Assembly: GCF_003933235.1 (NCBI RefSeq)
Contig: NZ_RWJI01000001.1
Span: 1,556,001 to 1,620,000, forward strand
From: Sphingorhabdus wooponensis
GTDB taxonomy: Bacteria > Pseudomonadota > Alphaproteobacteria > Sphingomonadales > Sphingomonadaceae
DNA length: 64,000 bases
Direction: 5' to 3'
A program made the position numbers and the translations under genes. Within the stretch, counting starts at the first letter, position 1; every line of letters begins with the position of its first letter. The notes under the pieces are model-generated. The model was given only the letters and a program-made list of their open reading frames with translations. It was not told the DNA's origin and searched no databases. Shown here piece by piece: positions 47,668 to 58,637 of this stretch.

Positions 47668-48447
47668 ATGGCCACCGCGCCCCAAGCCGCTAACCTCCCG
47701 CTTTTATACAACGACCTCGTGCCGTTGAGCAGCAACGATCATGCGACGTGGAAATCACGCATGCTCGAAAACGCAAAATTCCTGGAGGGCCAGCACGCCA
47801 TTCCGTTGACGATTGAAGAATTTGTGCCCGCGTCACGCACCTACCCAATCATCTTTTCCGCATCAGAAAACCCCGTACCGCTTGTGTTGATGGGTATGAA
47901 CGAAGGCGTGAACACTTTCATGAACGACGAAGGGCATTTTGAACGCCCCGTTTACATCCCTGCATATGTTCGTCGTTATCCCTTCCTGCTAGCAAAACTG
48001 CGTCCTGATGCCGACGAATTGTCGTTATGCTTTGACCCAAGCTCCGGTGCGGTTGGCGAATTTGAAGAAGGCTTGCCTATGTTTGACGACGGCAAGCCAA
48101 GCGAGAATACGCAAGCAATTTTGAAGTTCTGTGAAGACTTTGAAAATGCTGGGGCGCAAACACACGCTTTTGTTGAAGAACTCAAAAAGCTAGACCTGCT
48201 AATGGATGGCGAAGTATCGATCCAACAAGAAGGTCAGGAGCAACCTTTTATTTATCGTGGCTTTAAGATGGTCGACGAAAACAAATTGCGTGAGCTTCGT
48301 GGCGATACAGTCCGCAAATTGAACCAAAATGGTATTCTTGCGCTCATCCACGCACATTTATTCTCGTTGCAGCTAATGCGGGAAATCTTTGCAGTTCAGG
48401 TCGCCCAAGGTAAGACACCGCAAGTGACGGAACTGCCTTCAACCTAA
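47668..48447 (+). CDS. SapC-family protein
   Basis: A 259-residue SapC-like protein: LPLLYNDLVPLSSNDHATWK at the N-terminus and VPLVLMGMNEGVN in the middle. The family is common in sphingomonads and named for an S-layer cluster gene, but its function is unknown. ATG 47668 has GGAG 6 nt upstream. No signal peptide. Confidence 0.86.
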   Translation: MATAPQAANLPLLYNDLVPLSSNDHATWKSRMLENAKFLEGQHAIPLTIEEFVPASRTYPIIFSASENPVPLVLMGMNEGVNTFMNDEGHFERPVYIPAYVRRYPFLLAKLRPDADELSLCFDPSSGAVGEFEEGLPMFDDGKPSENTQAILKFCEDFENAGAQTHAFVEELKKLDLLMDGEVSIQQEGQEQPFIYRGFKMVDENKLRELRGDTVRKLNQNGILALIHAHLFSLQLMREIFAVQVAQGKTPQVTELPST

Positions 48448-48655
48448 GTTGAAACTCTGCTTGATGCCGTCACTGACCGATTTGGAGAAGTGACGGCATG
48501 GGCTAGCTGCCCTATGCGTCTAAAGTCTGATGATAGTCATACCTTAGCGGGTAAATGCACCATTCCTCGCAACCATCGGGCGGCTGGTCGGCAAACTGCA
48601 CTTGTTTTCGGCCTAGGACTTGAAACCGTCATGGCAGCGCCCCATCCTCTTGGTA

Positions 48656-48754
48656 TGGACGGAATCATCCCCTCCCGTTTTCGTCCACTGATGCCTGCAA
48701 TGGCATCAACTCCCTGAACCTAGGCCACCCCGGACAACTCCGGGGTGGTTTTTT
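48656..48754 (+). ncRNA. Candidate small RNA 3' end with intrinsic terminator
   Basis: In order: stem TGGACG/CGTCCA (48656-48661, 48682-48687), stem TGATGCC/GGCATCA (48689-48695, 48702-48708), and a perfect 10-bp terminator stem (48725-48734, loop CAAC, 48739-48748) with six T. The 5' end is unknown. It may instead be the trailer of the SapC mRNA. Confidence 0.4.
48725..48754 (+). terminator. Strong intrinsic terminator
   Basis: Perfect 10-bp GC-rich stem, CAAC loop and TTTTTT on the plus strand, just before the end of the converging amidohydrolase gene. Confidence 0.88.
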
Positions 48755-48759
48755 CATGG

Positions 48760-49629
48760 TCATTCCGCAGCAATCAGAGCAGCGGAGCCCAAAGATTCGT
48801 CGGCAAGCGCCGAGACTAAGGCCGAAATCATAATGTTCATGCGGTCAATCCCTGCCCCAGGATGGCGCAAATCGGTGTCAAGATATAGCGATCGGTCAAC
48901 CTCCAATTGAATGGCATGGATATTGGCACGCGGACGCGCGTGACGGCCGAGAATATAGGCGCCAGCATATGGATGGTTCAACCCAATGTTAAACCCTTCG
49001 GCTTGCAAACGCGTCATTACCAATTCCGCATATCGCGACGCAGCACTTTTACCGAAACGGTCACCAATGACAAATTGCGGCGCGGGTCCAGAAGCCCCGC
49101 CGCAGATCGGAGGCATGCTGTGCAAATCAAGCAATATAGCAACGCCAAACCGCAGCCGCATCTGTTCCAGCACGTCAGCAACGGCTTCATGATAAGGTCG
49201 GTGGAACGTCATGATACGGTGTTGCAACTCATCTAAGGTAAATTGCCGTTTCCACAATTCGCCCTCCCCAGACAATCTTCGGGGAATCAAGCCAAGACCG
49301 CCGCGTTGCTTGGCCCCTGGCTCCGGATAATCGCTGCGCAACGCCCCTTGCACCATTTCTGCGTCAACATCCTGCTCGTCACGGTTCAGATCAATCCACG
49401 CCCGTGCGCGGTGGGCAATGATCACAGGATATCCCAGCGCGACACAGCGCCGCGTCAGTATGTCCGCATATCTGTCCTCAAGCCTGAGTAAGGAAGCAGC
49501 TGGTAACCTCAATGCCTCCAACAGTTCGGTTGGATAATGACGCCCAGCATGCGGCACGGACAGCAGCACAGGCACGGATGGCGTTTCCGTACCCCAACTT
49601 GCGAATCCATCTATATCCGTCAGTGCCAT
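48760..49629 (-). CDS. N-formylglutamate amidohydrolase
   Basis: A 289-residue member of the N-formylglutamate deformylase (HutG-like) family: VPVLLSVPHAGRHYP at the start, LEDRYADIL, and LLDLHSMP. The enzyme releases formate from N-formylglutamate. No other histidine-degradation genes are near, so the true substrate may differ. Confidence 0.85.
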   Translation of the reverse strand: MALTDIDGFASWGTETPSVPVLLSVPHAGRHYPTELLEALRLPAASLLRLEDRYADILTRRCVALGYPVIIAHRARAWIDLNRDEQDVDAEMVQGALRSDYPEPGAKQRGGLGLIPRRLSGEGELWKRQFTLDELQHRIMTFHRPYHEAVADVLEQMRLRFGVAILLDLHSMPPICGGASGPAPQFVIGDRFGKSAASRYAELVMTRLQAEGFNIGLNHPYAGAYILGRHARPRANIHAIQLEVDRSLYLDTDLRHPGAGIDRMNIMISALVSALADESLGSAALIAAE

Positions 49630-49925
49630 GTGCCTCTCTTAACGTCTGATGTGCATGGTTGGCAGATTATCAGCAAAATGGGAAAATTTTAAAAGCTTGG
49701 CGAATATGCAGACGTTATTTCACAGCCATTGCCCTGTCTCGGGACCGTTAGGTTGTGTCATGACATAGCAGAAAGCCTGCGGGTCATCCGCCAGAGTCTT
49801 AACCTAACCCTTCCCTCTGAAGTCTCTTGTCGTCAAAGCCGACCATGTGATGGCAAAGGAAAATTTGGGTGCATTGAAATAGGCTTGAATGATACGGCAA
49901 GCCCAGCTAGAGGCTGCCGCAGCGT

Positions 49926-50000
49926 GGGCGTATAGCTCAGTGGTAGAGCACTGTGTTGACATCGCAGGGGTCGCAAGTTCAATCCTTGCTACGCCCACCA
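49926..50000 (+). tRNA. tRNA-Val (anticodon GAC)
   Basis: Clover-leaf is complete: acceptor GGGCGTA/TACGCCC, D-arm AGCTCAGTGGTAGAGC, anticodon stem CTGTG/CGCAG with loop TTGACAT (GAC), T-arm GCAAG-TTCAATC-CTTGC, and encoded 3' ACCA. A T-run follows at once. Confidence 0.95.
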
Positions 50001-50142
50001 TTTTTCCCTGGCGATGTCTTATTAGATGATTTTTCGAAACTTAACGACCTCAATAGCTGCAGCTTAACATTGGATAGTTCCTAACCGATCCAGTTTTCGT
50101 GCGCGGGTTGCGACATTGATTTTCCCTCGCTAAGTCCAAGAC

Positions 50143-50916
50143 ATGAACCTCGCATCGCTTCTTGCCCAGTTTACGCCTGGCGCCACGACCCACAAAATCT
50201 CCATTCCAACTACATGGCATCAGGGGCGCACGTCCTATGGCGGCCTGAGCTCCGTGCTGGCCTATAAGGCAGCTAAGCTCACAGCAGATGACCTTCCTCC
50301 CCTGCAATCGGCCCAGATCGCCTTTGTTGGGCCTTTGGCGGGCCAAATAGAGGTCAGCGCACATATCCTGCGGCGCGGTAAGAACACCGCCTTCATTCAA
50401 GCGGAGATTTCAGGCGCGGACGGCGTGGGGCTGATGTGTAATTTCATCTTCATGAACCGCCGCCATAGCCATTTGGATTATGCGAATATTCCAGCAGTAG
50501 ATTTGCCAGCAATTCCTAAACCGGAAACCGTGCGCAGTGGCCCGCCGGAGTTTTTCACAGGGCATATGCAATATCCGGACAAAAGGCTGGAGCTGGGGAA
50601 GGCCACCAATAGGCTTGCAAGCTGGCATCGGCTGACCGAGCATCAAGGGCTAGATTCAATTGCCGAGCTTATTTGCATTGGTGACGCCCTGCCTCCGTCT
50701 GCCATGGGGCTCATGACTGAAAAGGGCATGGTGAGCTCCATGAACTGGCAAATCAATATGTTGACGGATGCTCCAAGCACCGAAAATGGCTGGTGGTATC
50801 TATCCAGCGAAACGCACCACGCCGCTAATGGCGCAAGCAGCCAGTATATGACCGTCTGGAACAGCCGCGGTGAAGCGGTGCTAACCGGAATGCAATCGGT
50901 CGCTATTTTCGCTTAA
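50143..50916 (+). CDS. Double-hotdog acyl-CoA thioesterase family protein
   Basis: A 257-residue TesB-like protein with two hotdog halves; N-terminal WHQGRTSYGGLSSVLAYKA and C-terminal WYLSSETHHAANGASSQ fit. It likely hydrolyses acyl-CoA. Overlaps the yciB gene tail to tail by 4 nt. Confidence 0.83.
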   Translation: MNLASLLAQFTPGATTHKISIPTTWHQGRTSYGGLSSVLAYKAAKLTADDLPPLQSAQIAFVGPLAGQIEVSAHILRRGKNTAFIQAEISGADGVGLMCNFIFMNRRHSHLDYANIPAVDLPAIPKPETVRSGPPEFFTGHMQYPDKRLELGKATNRLASWHRLTEHQGLDSIAELICIGDALPPSAMGLMTEKGMVSSMNWQINMLTDAPSTENGWWYLSSETHHAANGASSQYMTVWNSRGEAVLTGMQSVAIFA

Positions 50917-51494
50917 ACAGTAGATTTTGTGCGGGCAAAGCGCAGGGCAAACATCACAAGGCCAATGACGATAAAATTATCGATAAAGGTTTTGTAGAAA
51001 AGCCAATTGTCGGTCGTTAGCAATTTTGCCGCGCCATAATTTAACGCCGCCATGATCAGACCGATGACACCCATGACGATAGCAAAGCGGCCCGCATGGA
51101 TATCCGAATAGGGCATATAGCGCGCCAAACCTTTGCCGATATAAGGCCCGCCGCGCACACCGTCGATGATGAAGAAGCTGGCGGCGATTAATCCAGTGAT
51201 TGTGCCGCGTAATTTGATCCATTCATCATCATTCAACCAGACCGCCAGTCCCGCCGAAATACAGAGCATGAGAATGCCAAACAAAGCGAGGCCGCCCGTC
51301 ACATCGATTTTTGTGATACGTTGAAACGTGACAAGGCCAAAGCCAACGACAACACCAACCAAAGCGGCAGTCTGTAAATCGGTCATTTTGGCTATGACGT
51401 AGAATAATAAACCCGTGGCGACATCAATGGCAAATGGCAGGCGGTTGTGGCGCGCAAAGACGCCGCCATTCTCTTCAGTTCCTTGGACAGCCAT
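50913..51494 (-). CDS. yciB: Inner-membrane septation protein A (YciB/IspZ family)
   Basis: A 193-residue membrane protein with about five hydrophobic helices and the family segments LPFAIDVATGLLFYV, RGTITGLIAASFFI and AALNYGAAKLLTTDNWLFYKTF. YciB takes part in cell-envelope and septum synthesis. It follows rlmN closely (3-nt gap). Confidence 0.87.
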   Translation of the reverse strand: MAVQGTEENGGVFARHNRLPFAIDVATGLLFYVIAKMTDLQTAALVGVVVGFGLVTFQRITKIDVTGGLALFGILMLCISAGLAVWLNDDEWIKLRGTITGLIAASFFIIDGVRGGPYIGKGLARYMPYSDIHAGRFAIVMGVIGLIMAALNYGAAKLLTTDNWLFYKTFIDNFIVIGLVMFALRFARTKSTV

Positions 51495-51497
51495 GGC

Positions 51498-52739
51498 TTA
51501 GCCTAATGCCACCTGTTTTTCTTCGGCGAGACGGTCAAGCTCGGCGCGGCTTTTCTTCTCGCTGGAGGATTTCAACTGCCCACATGCTGCCATGATATCG
51601 CGGCCACGGGGTGTGCGCACGGGCGCGCTGATACCAGCTTCAAAAACAATGCTGGAAAAACGCTTTATCCGTTCAGGGTCAGAACATTCATAGTCTGCAC
51701 CCGGCCAAGGATTGAAAGGGATCAGATTGACCTTGGCGGGCAGTTTATACTGCCGGATGAGGCTAACTAGCTGGTGCGCGTCTTCGTCGCTGTCATTTTT
51801 GTCCTTCAGCATCACATATTCAAACGTGATCCGCCGCGCATTGCTGATACCCGGATATTCGGCACAGGCGCGGAGCAATTCATCAATGCCATATTTGCGG
51901 TTGAGGGGCACCAGTTCGTCACGAACTTCTTTGGTGACACCATGCAACGAGACAGCAAGGTTGACGTTAATCTCCTCACCTGCGCGCGCCATCATGGGCA
52001 CAACCCCCGACGTCGACAGCGTGATACGGCGGCGCGACAGGCCAAGGCCATCGCCATGCATCACGATCTTCATCGCATCGCGGACATTATCAAAATTATA
52101 GAGCGGCTCCCCCATGCCCATGAGAACAATGTTGGTCAGCATACGACCATCGGCAGTGTAATGCCCAACATCGTCGTCATCATCTTCATCTGCCGATGCG
52201 AAAGCCATATTGCCCTTTGGCCATTCGCCCAACACATCACGCGCCAGCATAACCTGACCCACAATTTCACCGGGGGTGAGGTTACGCACCAGCCGCATCG
52301 TCCCAGTATGGCAGAATCGGCAATTCAGCGTGCAGCCAACTTGGCTCGAAATGCATAGAGTCCCGCGATCCGCATCGGGAATAAACACCATTTCATAATC
52401 CTGCGCATCGTCGGTACGCAAAAGCCATTTGCGCGTGCCGTCGGATGACACATGTGCTTCAACAACCTCTGGCCGACCAATGACAAAACGATCAGCAAGC
52501 CAAGGCCGCATTGTTTTGGAAATGTCGGTCATCGATTCAAAATCGGTGACACCGCGATGGTAAATCCAGTGGAAGACCTGCTTGGAGCGCAGTTTCGCGG
52601 CCTTTTCGTCCAACTGCGATTCCTCAAACAACTGCCGGATTTGAAGATGGCTCAACCCCATGAGGTCAATGCGTCCATCACTGCGCGGAGTTATGGCGCG
52701 CGGCGTGACTACGGGGTCGATATGGCCAGGAATTAGCAT
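51498..52739 (-). CDS. rlmN: 23S rRNA/tRNA adenine-C2 methyltransferase
   Basis: A 413-residue radical-SAM enzyme with the cluster motif C136-x3-C140-x2-C143. It methylates A2503 of 23S rRNA and A37 of tRNAs. A short acidic insert (SADEDDDDD) near residue 185 is notable. Confidence 0.94.
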   Translation of the reverse strand: MLIPGHIDPVVTPRAITPRSDGRIDLMGLSHLQIRQLFEESQLDEKAAKLRSKQVFHWIYHRGVTDFESMTDISKTMRPWLADRFVIGRPEVVEAHVSSDGTRKWLLRTDDAQDYEMVFIPDADRGTLCISSQVGCTLNCRFCHTGTMRLVRNLTPGEIVGQVMLARDVLGEWPKGNMAFASADEDDDDDVGHYTADGRMLTNIVLMGMGEPLYNFDNVRDAMKIVMHGDGLGLSRRRITLSTSGVVPMMARAGEEINVNLAVSLHGVTKEVRDELVPLNRKYGIDELLRACAEYPGISNARRITFEYVMLKDKNDSDEDAHQLVSLIRQYKLPAKVNLIPFNPWPGADYECSDPERIKRFSSIVFEAGISAPVRTPRGRDIMAACGQLKSSSEKKSRAELDRLAEEKQVALG

Positions 52740-52802
52740 GATAACCGCGCCTATAATTATGTTATCCGCTAAAAGCCAGCGTTGCGGCCTTCCCCGACCC
52801 TT

Positions 52803-53450
52803 TCACCCGCGCTCGCTATGCCCGCTGCCATCGATAACCAGCACTTCAACGCCGTCGCGGATCATCACCATGCTACCTTGTGCCAAGCTGGGCGCGATGG
52901 GTGCGCCGAATTGCGCCATCGGCTCGACGCCGAGCAGCAAACCGCGCAGCACCCGCGCAGTCATCCCATGACAAATGATGAGCATATCCTGATCAAAGGG
53001 CAATTCGTCCAACCAATGCGACAGCCGTTTCGCCACGTCATCATAATATTCGCCACCTTCGGGCCGGACCGAAAATAATGCATGTTCGGTATCTACGATG
53101 GGGCCGATTTCGGCAGAAATGTCAGAATAGGTCCGGCTGGACCAACGCCCGACGTCAATTTCCAACAAACGGTCGTCGCGATTTGTCTCGTGCCAATCCG
53201 CATCAATTTCTTCCGCAATCAACGCCAGTGTTTGCAACGCGCGACCTGCGGTAGAGGACCAAAGCTGCGGCCTTATGTCTGGCCCGAGATACTCTGCCAA
53301 TGCACGCCCCATATCACGCGCTTGGATGCATCCCTCCCACGTAAGCGGCGTGTGCAATTCGGCCTGGCCTTGCATCCGTGCAATCTTGTTAAACACTGTC
53401 TCTCCATGCCGTGCGATGAAAAGGCGTCGATTATGTGTTGAAATACCCAT
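52803..53450 (-). CDS. Histidine phosphatase family protein
   Basis: A 215-residue phosphoglycerate-mutase-like phosphatase with the catalytic RHGET near residue 15 and the later CHGMTARVLRG. Substrate unknown. Confidence 0.87.
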   Translation of the reverse strand: MGISTHNRRLFIARHGETVFNKIARMQGQAELHTPLTWEGCIQARDMGRALAEYLGPDIRPQLWSSTAGRALQTLALIAEEIDADWHETNRDDRLLEIDVGRWSSRTYSDISAEIGPIVDTEHALFSVRPEGGEYYDDVAKRLSHWLDELPFDQDMLIICHGMTARVLRGLLLGVEPMAQFGAPIAPSLAQGSMVMIRDGVEVLVIDGSGHSERG

Positions 53451-53592
53451 ATTGCCCTTATTCCACAGGATATTGCTCGACGCAAAAGCTATCGACTTGC
53501 CCTAATGGTCAAAGCGGTTATGGAAGATTCGGCATATTAAAAGGGGTTTTTGGCTGGTTTGCGGACCACCCAGCCCGGCAAGGGGAATTTGA

Positions 53593-54708
53593 ATGAGAGC
53601 CACGATCGAACGCGCGACGCTCCTGAAAAGCTTGAGCCACGTCCAGTCCGTGGTGGAACGGCGTAACACTATTCCGATCCTATCCAACGTGCTGATCGAA
53701 GCCAGCGAAGGCGGCAAGATCAAGCTGACCGCGACCGACCTTGATTTGCAAGTCGTCGAAACCTTTGCCGCTGATGTCGAAACACCAGGCGCAACGACGG
53801 TTTCTGCGCATACCTTATTTGAAATCGCCCGCAAGTTGCCTGATGGCTCGCAAGTGCAACTGCACGCTGCTGATGGTCGTATGGCCGTCAACGCTGGCCG
53901 CGCGCGTTTCTCGCTCGCGACCCTGCCACGTGACGATTTCCCGACGATCGCCGAAGGTGACTTGCCTACATCTTTTGAAATTCCAGCAAGTTCGCTGATC
54001 CAGATCATTGATAAAACGCGCTTTGCGATTTCGACCGAAGAAACGCGTTATTATCTCAACGGTATTTTCCTGCATGTCACTGACGATGCGGAGCCTGTGT
54101 TGAAGGCAGCAGCAACAGACGGCCACCGTTTGGCCCGCGTGACCTTGCCACGCCCTGCTGGCGCGGAAAACATGCCTGACATCATCGTGCCGCGCAAATG
54201 CGTTGCCGAAATTCGCAAGCTGCTTGACGAAAGTGGTGATAATGTCATCCAAATCGACCTGTCAGCCAGCAAAATCCGCTTCACATTTGACAGCGTCATT
54301 TTGACATCGAAGTTGATCGATGGAACCTTCCCCGATTATAGCCGCGTTATTCCAACCGCGAATGACAAGTTGCTGCGCATCGACCCCAAGGCATTTTCGC
54401 AAGGCGTTGACCGCGTTGCGACCATCGCCACCGAAAAAACCCGTGCTGTCAAAATGGCGCTGGATCAGGACAAAATCACCTTGTCGGTCACCAGCCCCGA
54501 AAACGGTACTGCGGCGGAAGAAGTGTCTGGTCAATATAGCAGCGAAGGCTTCGAAATCGGTTTTAATGCACGCTATTTGATGGACATATTGGGTGAAATC
54601 GAAGGCGACGTGGTTGAACTCCACTTAGCCGACGCCAGCGCACCGACCTTGATCCGTGAGAATGACAAGTCAGCGGCGCTGTACGTACTGATGCCCATGC
54701 GGGTTTGA
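53593..54708 (+). CDS. dnaN: DNA polymerase III sliding clamp (beta subunit)
   Basis: A 371-residue beta clamp: start MRATIERATLLKSLSHVQSVVERRNTIPILSN, internal RPILxx and RFAISTEETRYYLNGI segments, and the end YVLMPMRV, all standard. AGGGGAAT lies upstream of the ATG. It is not next to dnaA here. Confidence 0.96.
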   Translation: MRATIERATLLKSLSHVQSVVERRNTIPILSNVLIEASEGGKIKLTATDLDLQVVETFAADVETPGATTVSAHTLFEIARKLPDGSQVQLHAADGRMAVNAGRARFSLATLPRDDFPTIAEGDLPTSFEIPASSLIQIIDKTRFAISTEETRYYLNGIFLHVTDDAEPVLKAAATDGHRLARVTLPRPAGAENMPDIIVPRKCVAEIRKLLDESGDNVIQIDLSASKIRFTFDSVILTSKLIDGTFPDYSRVIPTANDKLLRIDPKAFSQGVDRVATIATEKTRAVKMALDQDKITLSVTSPENGTAAEEVSGQYSSEGFEIGFNARYLMDILGEIEGDVVELHLADASAPTLIRENDKSAALYVLMPMRV

Positions 54709-54771
54709 TTTTTTCGAACAGTTTTCGAAAATTTAATTACTGCAACAAGATAAGCATAGCGACAGCTGGGT

Positions 54772-54792
54772 GGGCGCGTAAATTCTGCGCCC
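54772..54792 (+). terminator. Possible terminator after dnaN
   Basis: GGGCGC (54772-54777) and GCGCCC (54787-54792) form a stem with a 9-nt loop. Only a short pyrimidine tail follows, so it is a weak call. Confidence 0.35.
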
Positions 54793-54858
54793 TTCCTGTC
54801 CCGTAAGACGGAAGCGTGCAGAGCAATCTCGTCTCAGAATTTTGGTTTTAAGTTCCCC

Positions 54859-56601
54859 TCACTCCGCCGCTTCAGCCATCAGCACGCTTTGCGGACCGCG
54901 TATCACTGTGCCGGGCAGGGCACCGGTCATCTGTCCATCGCGGAAGGTAACCACACCGGACTTGATGGTCGCGACATAACCTGTCGCCTTTTGTAGCAAG
55001 CGCTTTCCGCCAGCGGGCAGATCAAACGCCAACCAAGGTTTTTGTAGTTTCAGCGTGTCAAAGTCGATCACGTTGATATCCGCAAGATAGCCGGGCTTCA
55101 GCAACCCACGGTCATTCAGTGCATAAAGCGCCGCGGTGTCATGGCATTGCCGCTTCACCGCCAATTCCAGCGGAATCGTTCCAGCTTTGCGGTCGCGCGC
55201 CCAATAGCTCAATAGGAATGTCGGCGCGGCTGCGTCACAAATAGTGCCGCAATGCGCCCCGCCGTCCGAAAGCGACGCTAACGTATCCTCTGCCTCCAGC
55301 AGCTCTTTGGTAAACTCCAGATTGCCGTCCATATAGTTTAGGATTGGCAAATATATCATCCCATTGCCATCATCTGACATTAGCTGGTCATAGGCAAATT
55401 CAGCAGAATCTTTGGCCGCAGCACTGGCAAAACCGAAGACGCTTTCTTCCCGTGTAGGCTCATAGCTAAAATCGTCCGTCAACGGGAATTGCATCGCCCA
55501 TGCCGCGGTCACGAGCATGAAAAATGGCGCCATATCTGGGGACGGTGGTGGCAGATTTTCCTCTGCCAGCAACTGCGCCTTGAACGCAGGGTCAGCCAAC
55601 TTTGCTTTTTGCGCATCCCATCCAAGGTCTTTAATCGCCTGCCAGCTTGGTTTGCGCATGAATGGATGCACTGTACCGCGCCAGTTCATAATGACACCGA
55701 TGCCCCGCAACCCAATCGCCGCGACAATATTTGCGCCATTGTCATTCGCCGACCGCATTGCCGACATCTGGTCCGTCCAATGCATCTGCTTAATGGGAGA
55801 TTGCAGCATCGTAAAAACAATTAGCTGCCCCGTTTCTGCCGAAAGTCGGTGCATCCAGCCGAATTCATCCCATTCGGGCAATAGATCCGACGTCAATTCA
55901 AACACACCATGTCCGGCACGGGCCATCGCCCGGCCAAGCGCCAACAACTCCGGTTCGGTTGCTGTGGTGCCGGGGACAAGCTCACCGTCGATTGACTTGT
56001 GCAAAACGGTCCGCGAGGTGGAAATGCCAAGCGCACCTGCGCGCACGCCTTCTTCAACCAACCGCCCCATTTCGCATATGTCTGCAGCCGTAGGCTCTTC
56101 ATTATCCGCGCCGCGCTCTCCCATCACATATGCGCGTAACGCGCCATGCGGAACATGCGTGCCGATATCCACTGTTCGCGGCAGGCGTTCCAATGCGTCC
56201 AAATAATCGGGAAAACTCTCCCAATCCCACTTCATACCTTCAGCCAGTGCTGTGCCAGGAATATCCTCCACACCCTCCATCAGGCCGATTAGCCATTCAT
56301 GCTTCTCTTTGCGCGCCGGCGCAAAACCAACGCCGCAATTGCCCATGACGACCGTGGTGACACCATGCCAGCTAGATGGCGCCATTTCACTGTCCCACGT
56401 AGCTTGGCCATCATAATGGGTGTGAATGTCAACAAATCCGGGCGCGACGACCTTACCAGTCGCATCGATTTCTTCGCGGCCTGCTGCACTGATTTGGCCA
56501 ACCGCAGTAATCACGCCGCCATCGACCGCTACATCAGCCAAAAAGCGCGCTGCACCCGTGCCATCAACTACGGTTCCGCCACGAATAACCAGATCATGCA
56601 T
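54859..56601 (-). CDS. N-acyl-D-amino-acid deacylase family amidohydrolase
   Basis: A 580-residue amidohydrolase: [16 protein letters not shown] carries the metal-binding histidines, and [12 protein letters not shown] and [14 protein letters not shown] follow the D-aminoacylase pattern. It removes acyl groups from N-acyl-D-amino acids or a related compound. Confidence 0.88.
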   Translation of the reverse strand: MHDLVIRGGTVVDGTGAARFLADVAVDGGVITAVGQISAAGREEIDATGKVVAPGFVDIHTHYDGQATWDSEMAPSSWHGVTTVVMGNCGVGFAPARKEKHEWLIGLMEGVEDIPGTALAEGMKWDWESFPDYLDALERLPRTVDIGTHVPHGALRAYVMGERGADNEEPTAADICEMGRLVEEGVRAGALGISTSRTVLHKSIDGELVPGTTATEPELLALGRAMARAGHGVFELTSDLLPEWDEFGWMHRLSAETGQLIVFTMLQSPIKQMHWTDQMSAMRSANDNGANIVAAIGLRGIGVIMNWRGTVHPFMRKPSWQAIKDLGWDAQKAKLADPAFKAQLLAEENLPPPSPDMAPFFMLVTAAWAMQFPLTDDFSYEPTREESVFGFASAAAKDSAEFAYDQLMSDDGNGMIYLPILNYMDGNLEFTKELLEAEDTLASLSDGGAHCGTICDAAAPTFLLSYWARDRKAGTIPLELAVKRQCHDTAALYALNDRGLLKPGYLADINVIDFDTLKLQKPWLAFDLPAGGKRLLQKATGYVATIKSGVVTFRDGQMTGALPGTVIRGPQSVLMAEAAE

Positions 56602-56722
56602 GTCGACTCTCCTCTTTTCTCAGCAGGAGCGTATCAGCTTTAATTAGGCAATTAAACCTTCGCGTGTCCAAAGAACTTTCTTCTATTTTGTCAGCTGCGT
56701 CCTCTGTGCCTTAGCGCAGGAG

Positions 56723-57940
56723 TTACCCTTTACGCCCTGCCAGCAAACGCAAACGCAACGCGTTCAGCTTGATAAAGCCCGCTGCGTCTTTCTGATCATA
56801 GGCACCTGCGTCGTCTTCGAACGTCACAACCTTCTCGCTATACAGGCTGTTGGGCGATTTGCGACCAACCACGCTTGCAAGCCCCTTATAGAGATTCAAC
56901 CGAACGGTGCCGGACACATGAACTTGGCTATGGTCTATCGCGGCCTGCAACATCTCACGCTCTGGTGAGAACCAAAAGCCATTGTAGATAAGCTCAGCAT
57001 ATTTGGGCATCAGCTCATCTTTCAAATGCGCTGCGCCGCGGTCCAACGTGATGCTTTCGATGCCGCGATGGGCACGCGCATAAATCTCGCCGCCGGGCGT
57101 TTCATACATGCCGCGCGATTTCATGCCGACGAAACGATTCTCCACCAAATCAAGTCGTCCAATGCCATGCTTGCGGCCTAATTCATTCAACGCTGCCAAC
57201 AATGTCGCTGGCGACATGGCTTCACCATTCAGCGCAACGCCGTCGCCTTTTTCAAAATCAATAGTGATATATTCGGGCGTATCTGGCGCGTCTTCGGGGT
57301 TAACCGTCCGCGAATAGACATAATCTGGTGTTTCATCCCACGGGTCCTCAAGCACTTTACCCTCGGACGAGGTGTGCAGAAGGTTCGCGTCGGTTGAAAA
57401 CGGGCTTTCGCCCCGTTTGTCTTTTGGCACAGGAATTTGATGTTGTTCCGCCCATTCAATCAGCCGCGTGCGGCTGGTCAGATCCCATTCACGCCAGGGG
57501 GCGATAACCTTGATATCGGGGTTGAGCGCATAAGCCGACAGTTCGAACCTAACTTGGTCATTACCCTTACCCGTCGCGCCGTGCGCAATGGCATCCGCGC
57601 CTGTTTCTGCCGCAATCTCAATTAACCGTTTCGAAATCAACGGCCGCGCAATCGACGTACCCAATAGATAGTCGCCTTCATAACGTGCATTAGCGCGCAT
57701 CATTGGGAAGACAAAATCACGGACAAATTCTTCGCGCAAATCATCAATATAAATATGATGATCAGGGACACCCATCAGCACAGCCTTTGCCCGCGCAGGT
57801 TCGAGCTCCTCGCCTTGACCCAAATCAGCGGTGAAAGTCACAACTTCGCAGCCATATTCAACCTGCAGCCATTTCAGGATGACGCTGGTGTCGAGGCCAC
57901 CCGAATAAGCAAGAACGACTTTCTTAATGCTGTCTGTCAT
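56723..57940 (-). CDS. argG: Argininosuccinate synthase
   Basis: A 405-residue ATP-dependent ligase of arginine synthesis: [16 protein letters not shown] is the PP-loop, and [13 protein letters not shown] and the C-terminal [15 protein letters not shown] regions are standard. Confidence 0.96.
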   Translation of the reverse strand: MTDSIKKVVLAYSGGLDTSVILKWLQVEYGCEVVTFTADLGQGEELEPARAKAVLMGVPDHHIYIDDLREEFVRDFVFPMMRANARYEGDYLLGTSIARPLISKRLIEIAAETGADAIAHGATGKGNDQVRFELSAYALNPDIKVIAPWREWDLTSRTRLIEWAEQHQIPVPKDKRGESPFSTDANLLHTSSEGKVLEDPWDETPDYVYSRTVNPEDAPDTPEYITIDFEKGDGVALNGEAMSPATLLAALNELGRKHGIGRLDLVENRFVGMKSRGMYETPGGEIYARAHRGIESITLDRGAAHLKDELMPKYAELIYNGFWFSPEREMLQAAIDHSQVHVSGTVRLNLYKGLASVVGRKSPNSLYSEKVVTFEDDAGAYDQKDAAGFIKLNALRLRLLAGRKG

Positions 57941-57986
57941 GTCACTTTGTTTCCGAAGCTAAAATATCTGCGGCGCGCCTAACAGC

Positions 57987-58556
57987 TTAGGCGCGGTTCG
58001 ACAACTCCCACAACTGCCCAAGCCCCAGAAGAAGGAACATTACAGCAGCGATGATATGCACCGTACGTAACGAGATTTTCGCGACCAGCTTCTCGCCTAA
58101 ATAGACCGCTGGTACATTGGCAATCATAATGCCCAATGTCGTGCCAGCAGCAACCGCCCAAACTGCATGATATTGGGCACCCAGCGCTATCGTCGCGACC
58201 TGCGTCTTATCACCCATTTCGACAACAAAAAAAGCGATTGTGGTCGCAATAAATGCCCCACCTTGCGACACCACTTTTATATCATCATCCACCTTGTCTG
58301 GAACCAACGTCCATGCAGCCATCAATATGAAACCAATCGCCACAACATAACCGAAAGTGTCGCTCATAAAAATTGTGGCAAGCGCGCTGCCCGCCCATGC
58401 GGCGAGTGCGTGATTGGCGATGGTAGCGGTAAATATCCCTGCGATCACCGGGATCGGCTTTTTGAACCGGGTGGCAAGTAATATTGCCAAAAGCATCGTC
58501 TTGTCACCAATTTCGGCAACAGCAACCAACAAGGTGGATGTGAAAAAGATTTCCAT
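57987..58556 (-). CDS. TMEM165/GDT1-family manganese exporter-like protein
   Basis: A 189-residue membrane protein with the two family motifs EIGDKT (15-20) and EMGDKT (113-118), each in a helix, and about six helices in all. GDT1 family proteins move Mn2+/Ca2+ against protons. ATG 58556 with AGGA upstream fits the usual N-terminus; the longer frame runs through the riboswitch. The Mn riboswitch upstream supports an Mn2+ export role. Confidence 0.92.
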   Translation of the reverse strand: MEIFFTSTLLVAVAEIGDKTMLLAILLATRFKKPIPVIAGIFTATIANHALAAWAGSALATIFMSDTFGYVVAIGFILMAAWTLVPDKVDDDIKVVSQGGAFIATTIAFFVVEMGDKTQVATIALGAQYHAVWAVAAGTTLGIMIANVPAVYLGEKLVAKISLRTVHIIAAVMFLLLGLGQLWELSNRA

Positions 58557-58637
58557 AAAAATATCCTGGGTCAGGCAGTTTTTCGACGCAATGCCACCGG
58601 CCACCCCGCCCGACCAGAACGGATAACCGATGCCATT

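Larger units (their letters stand above)
48448..48759. other. Intergenic region with stacked hairpins
   Basis: About 310 bp after the SapC gene. It has an 11-bp perfect inverted repeat (48464-48474 with 48489-48499) and, further on, two tandem hairpins and an intrinsic terminator. A 75-codon GTG frame crosses it but has no recognisable content. Confidence 0.6.

Noticed and set aside
48490-48717. 75-codon GTG frame before the terminator
   Set aside because: Content looks like non-coding translation (no domain, no bias) and it crosses stable hairpins; kept only as possible RNA.
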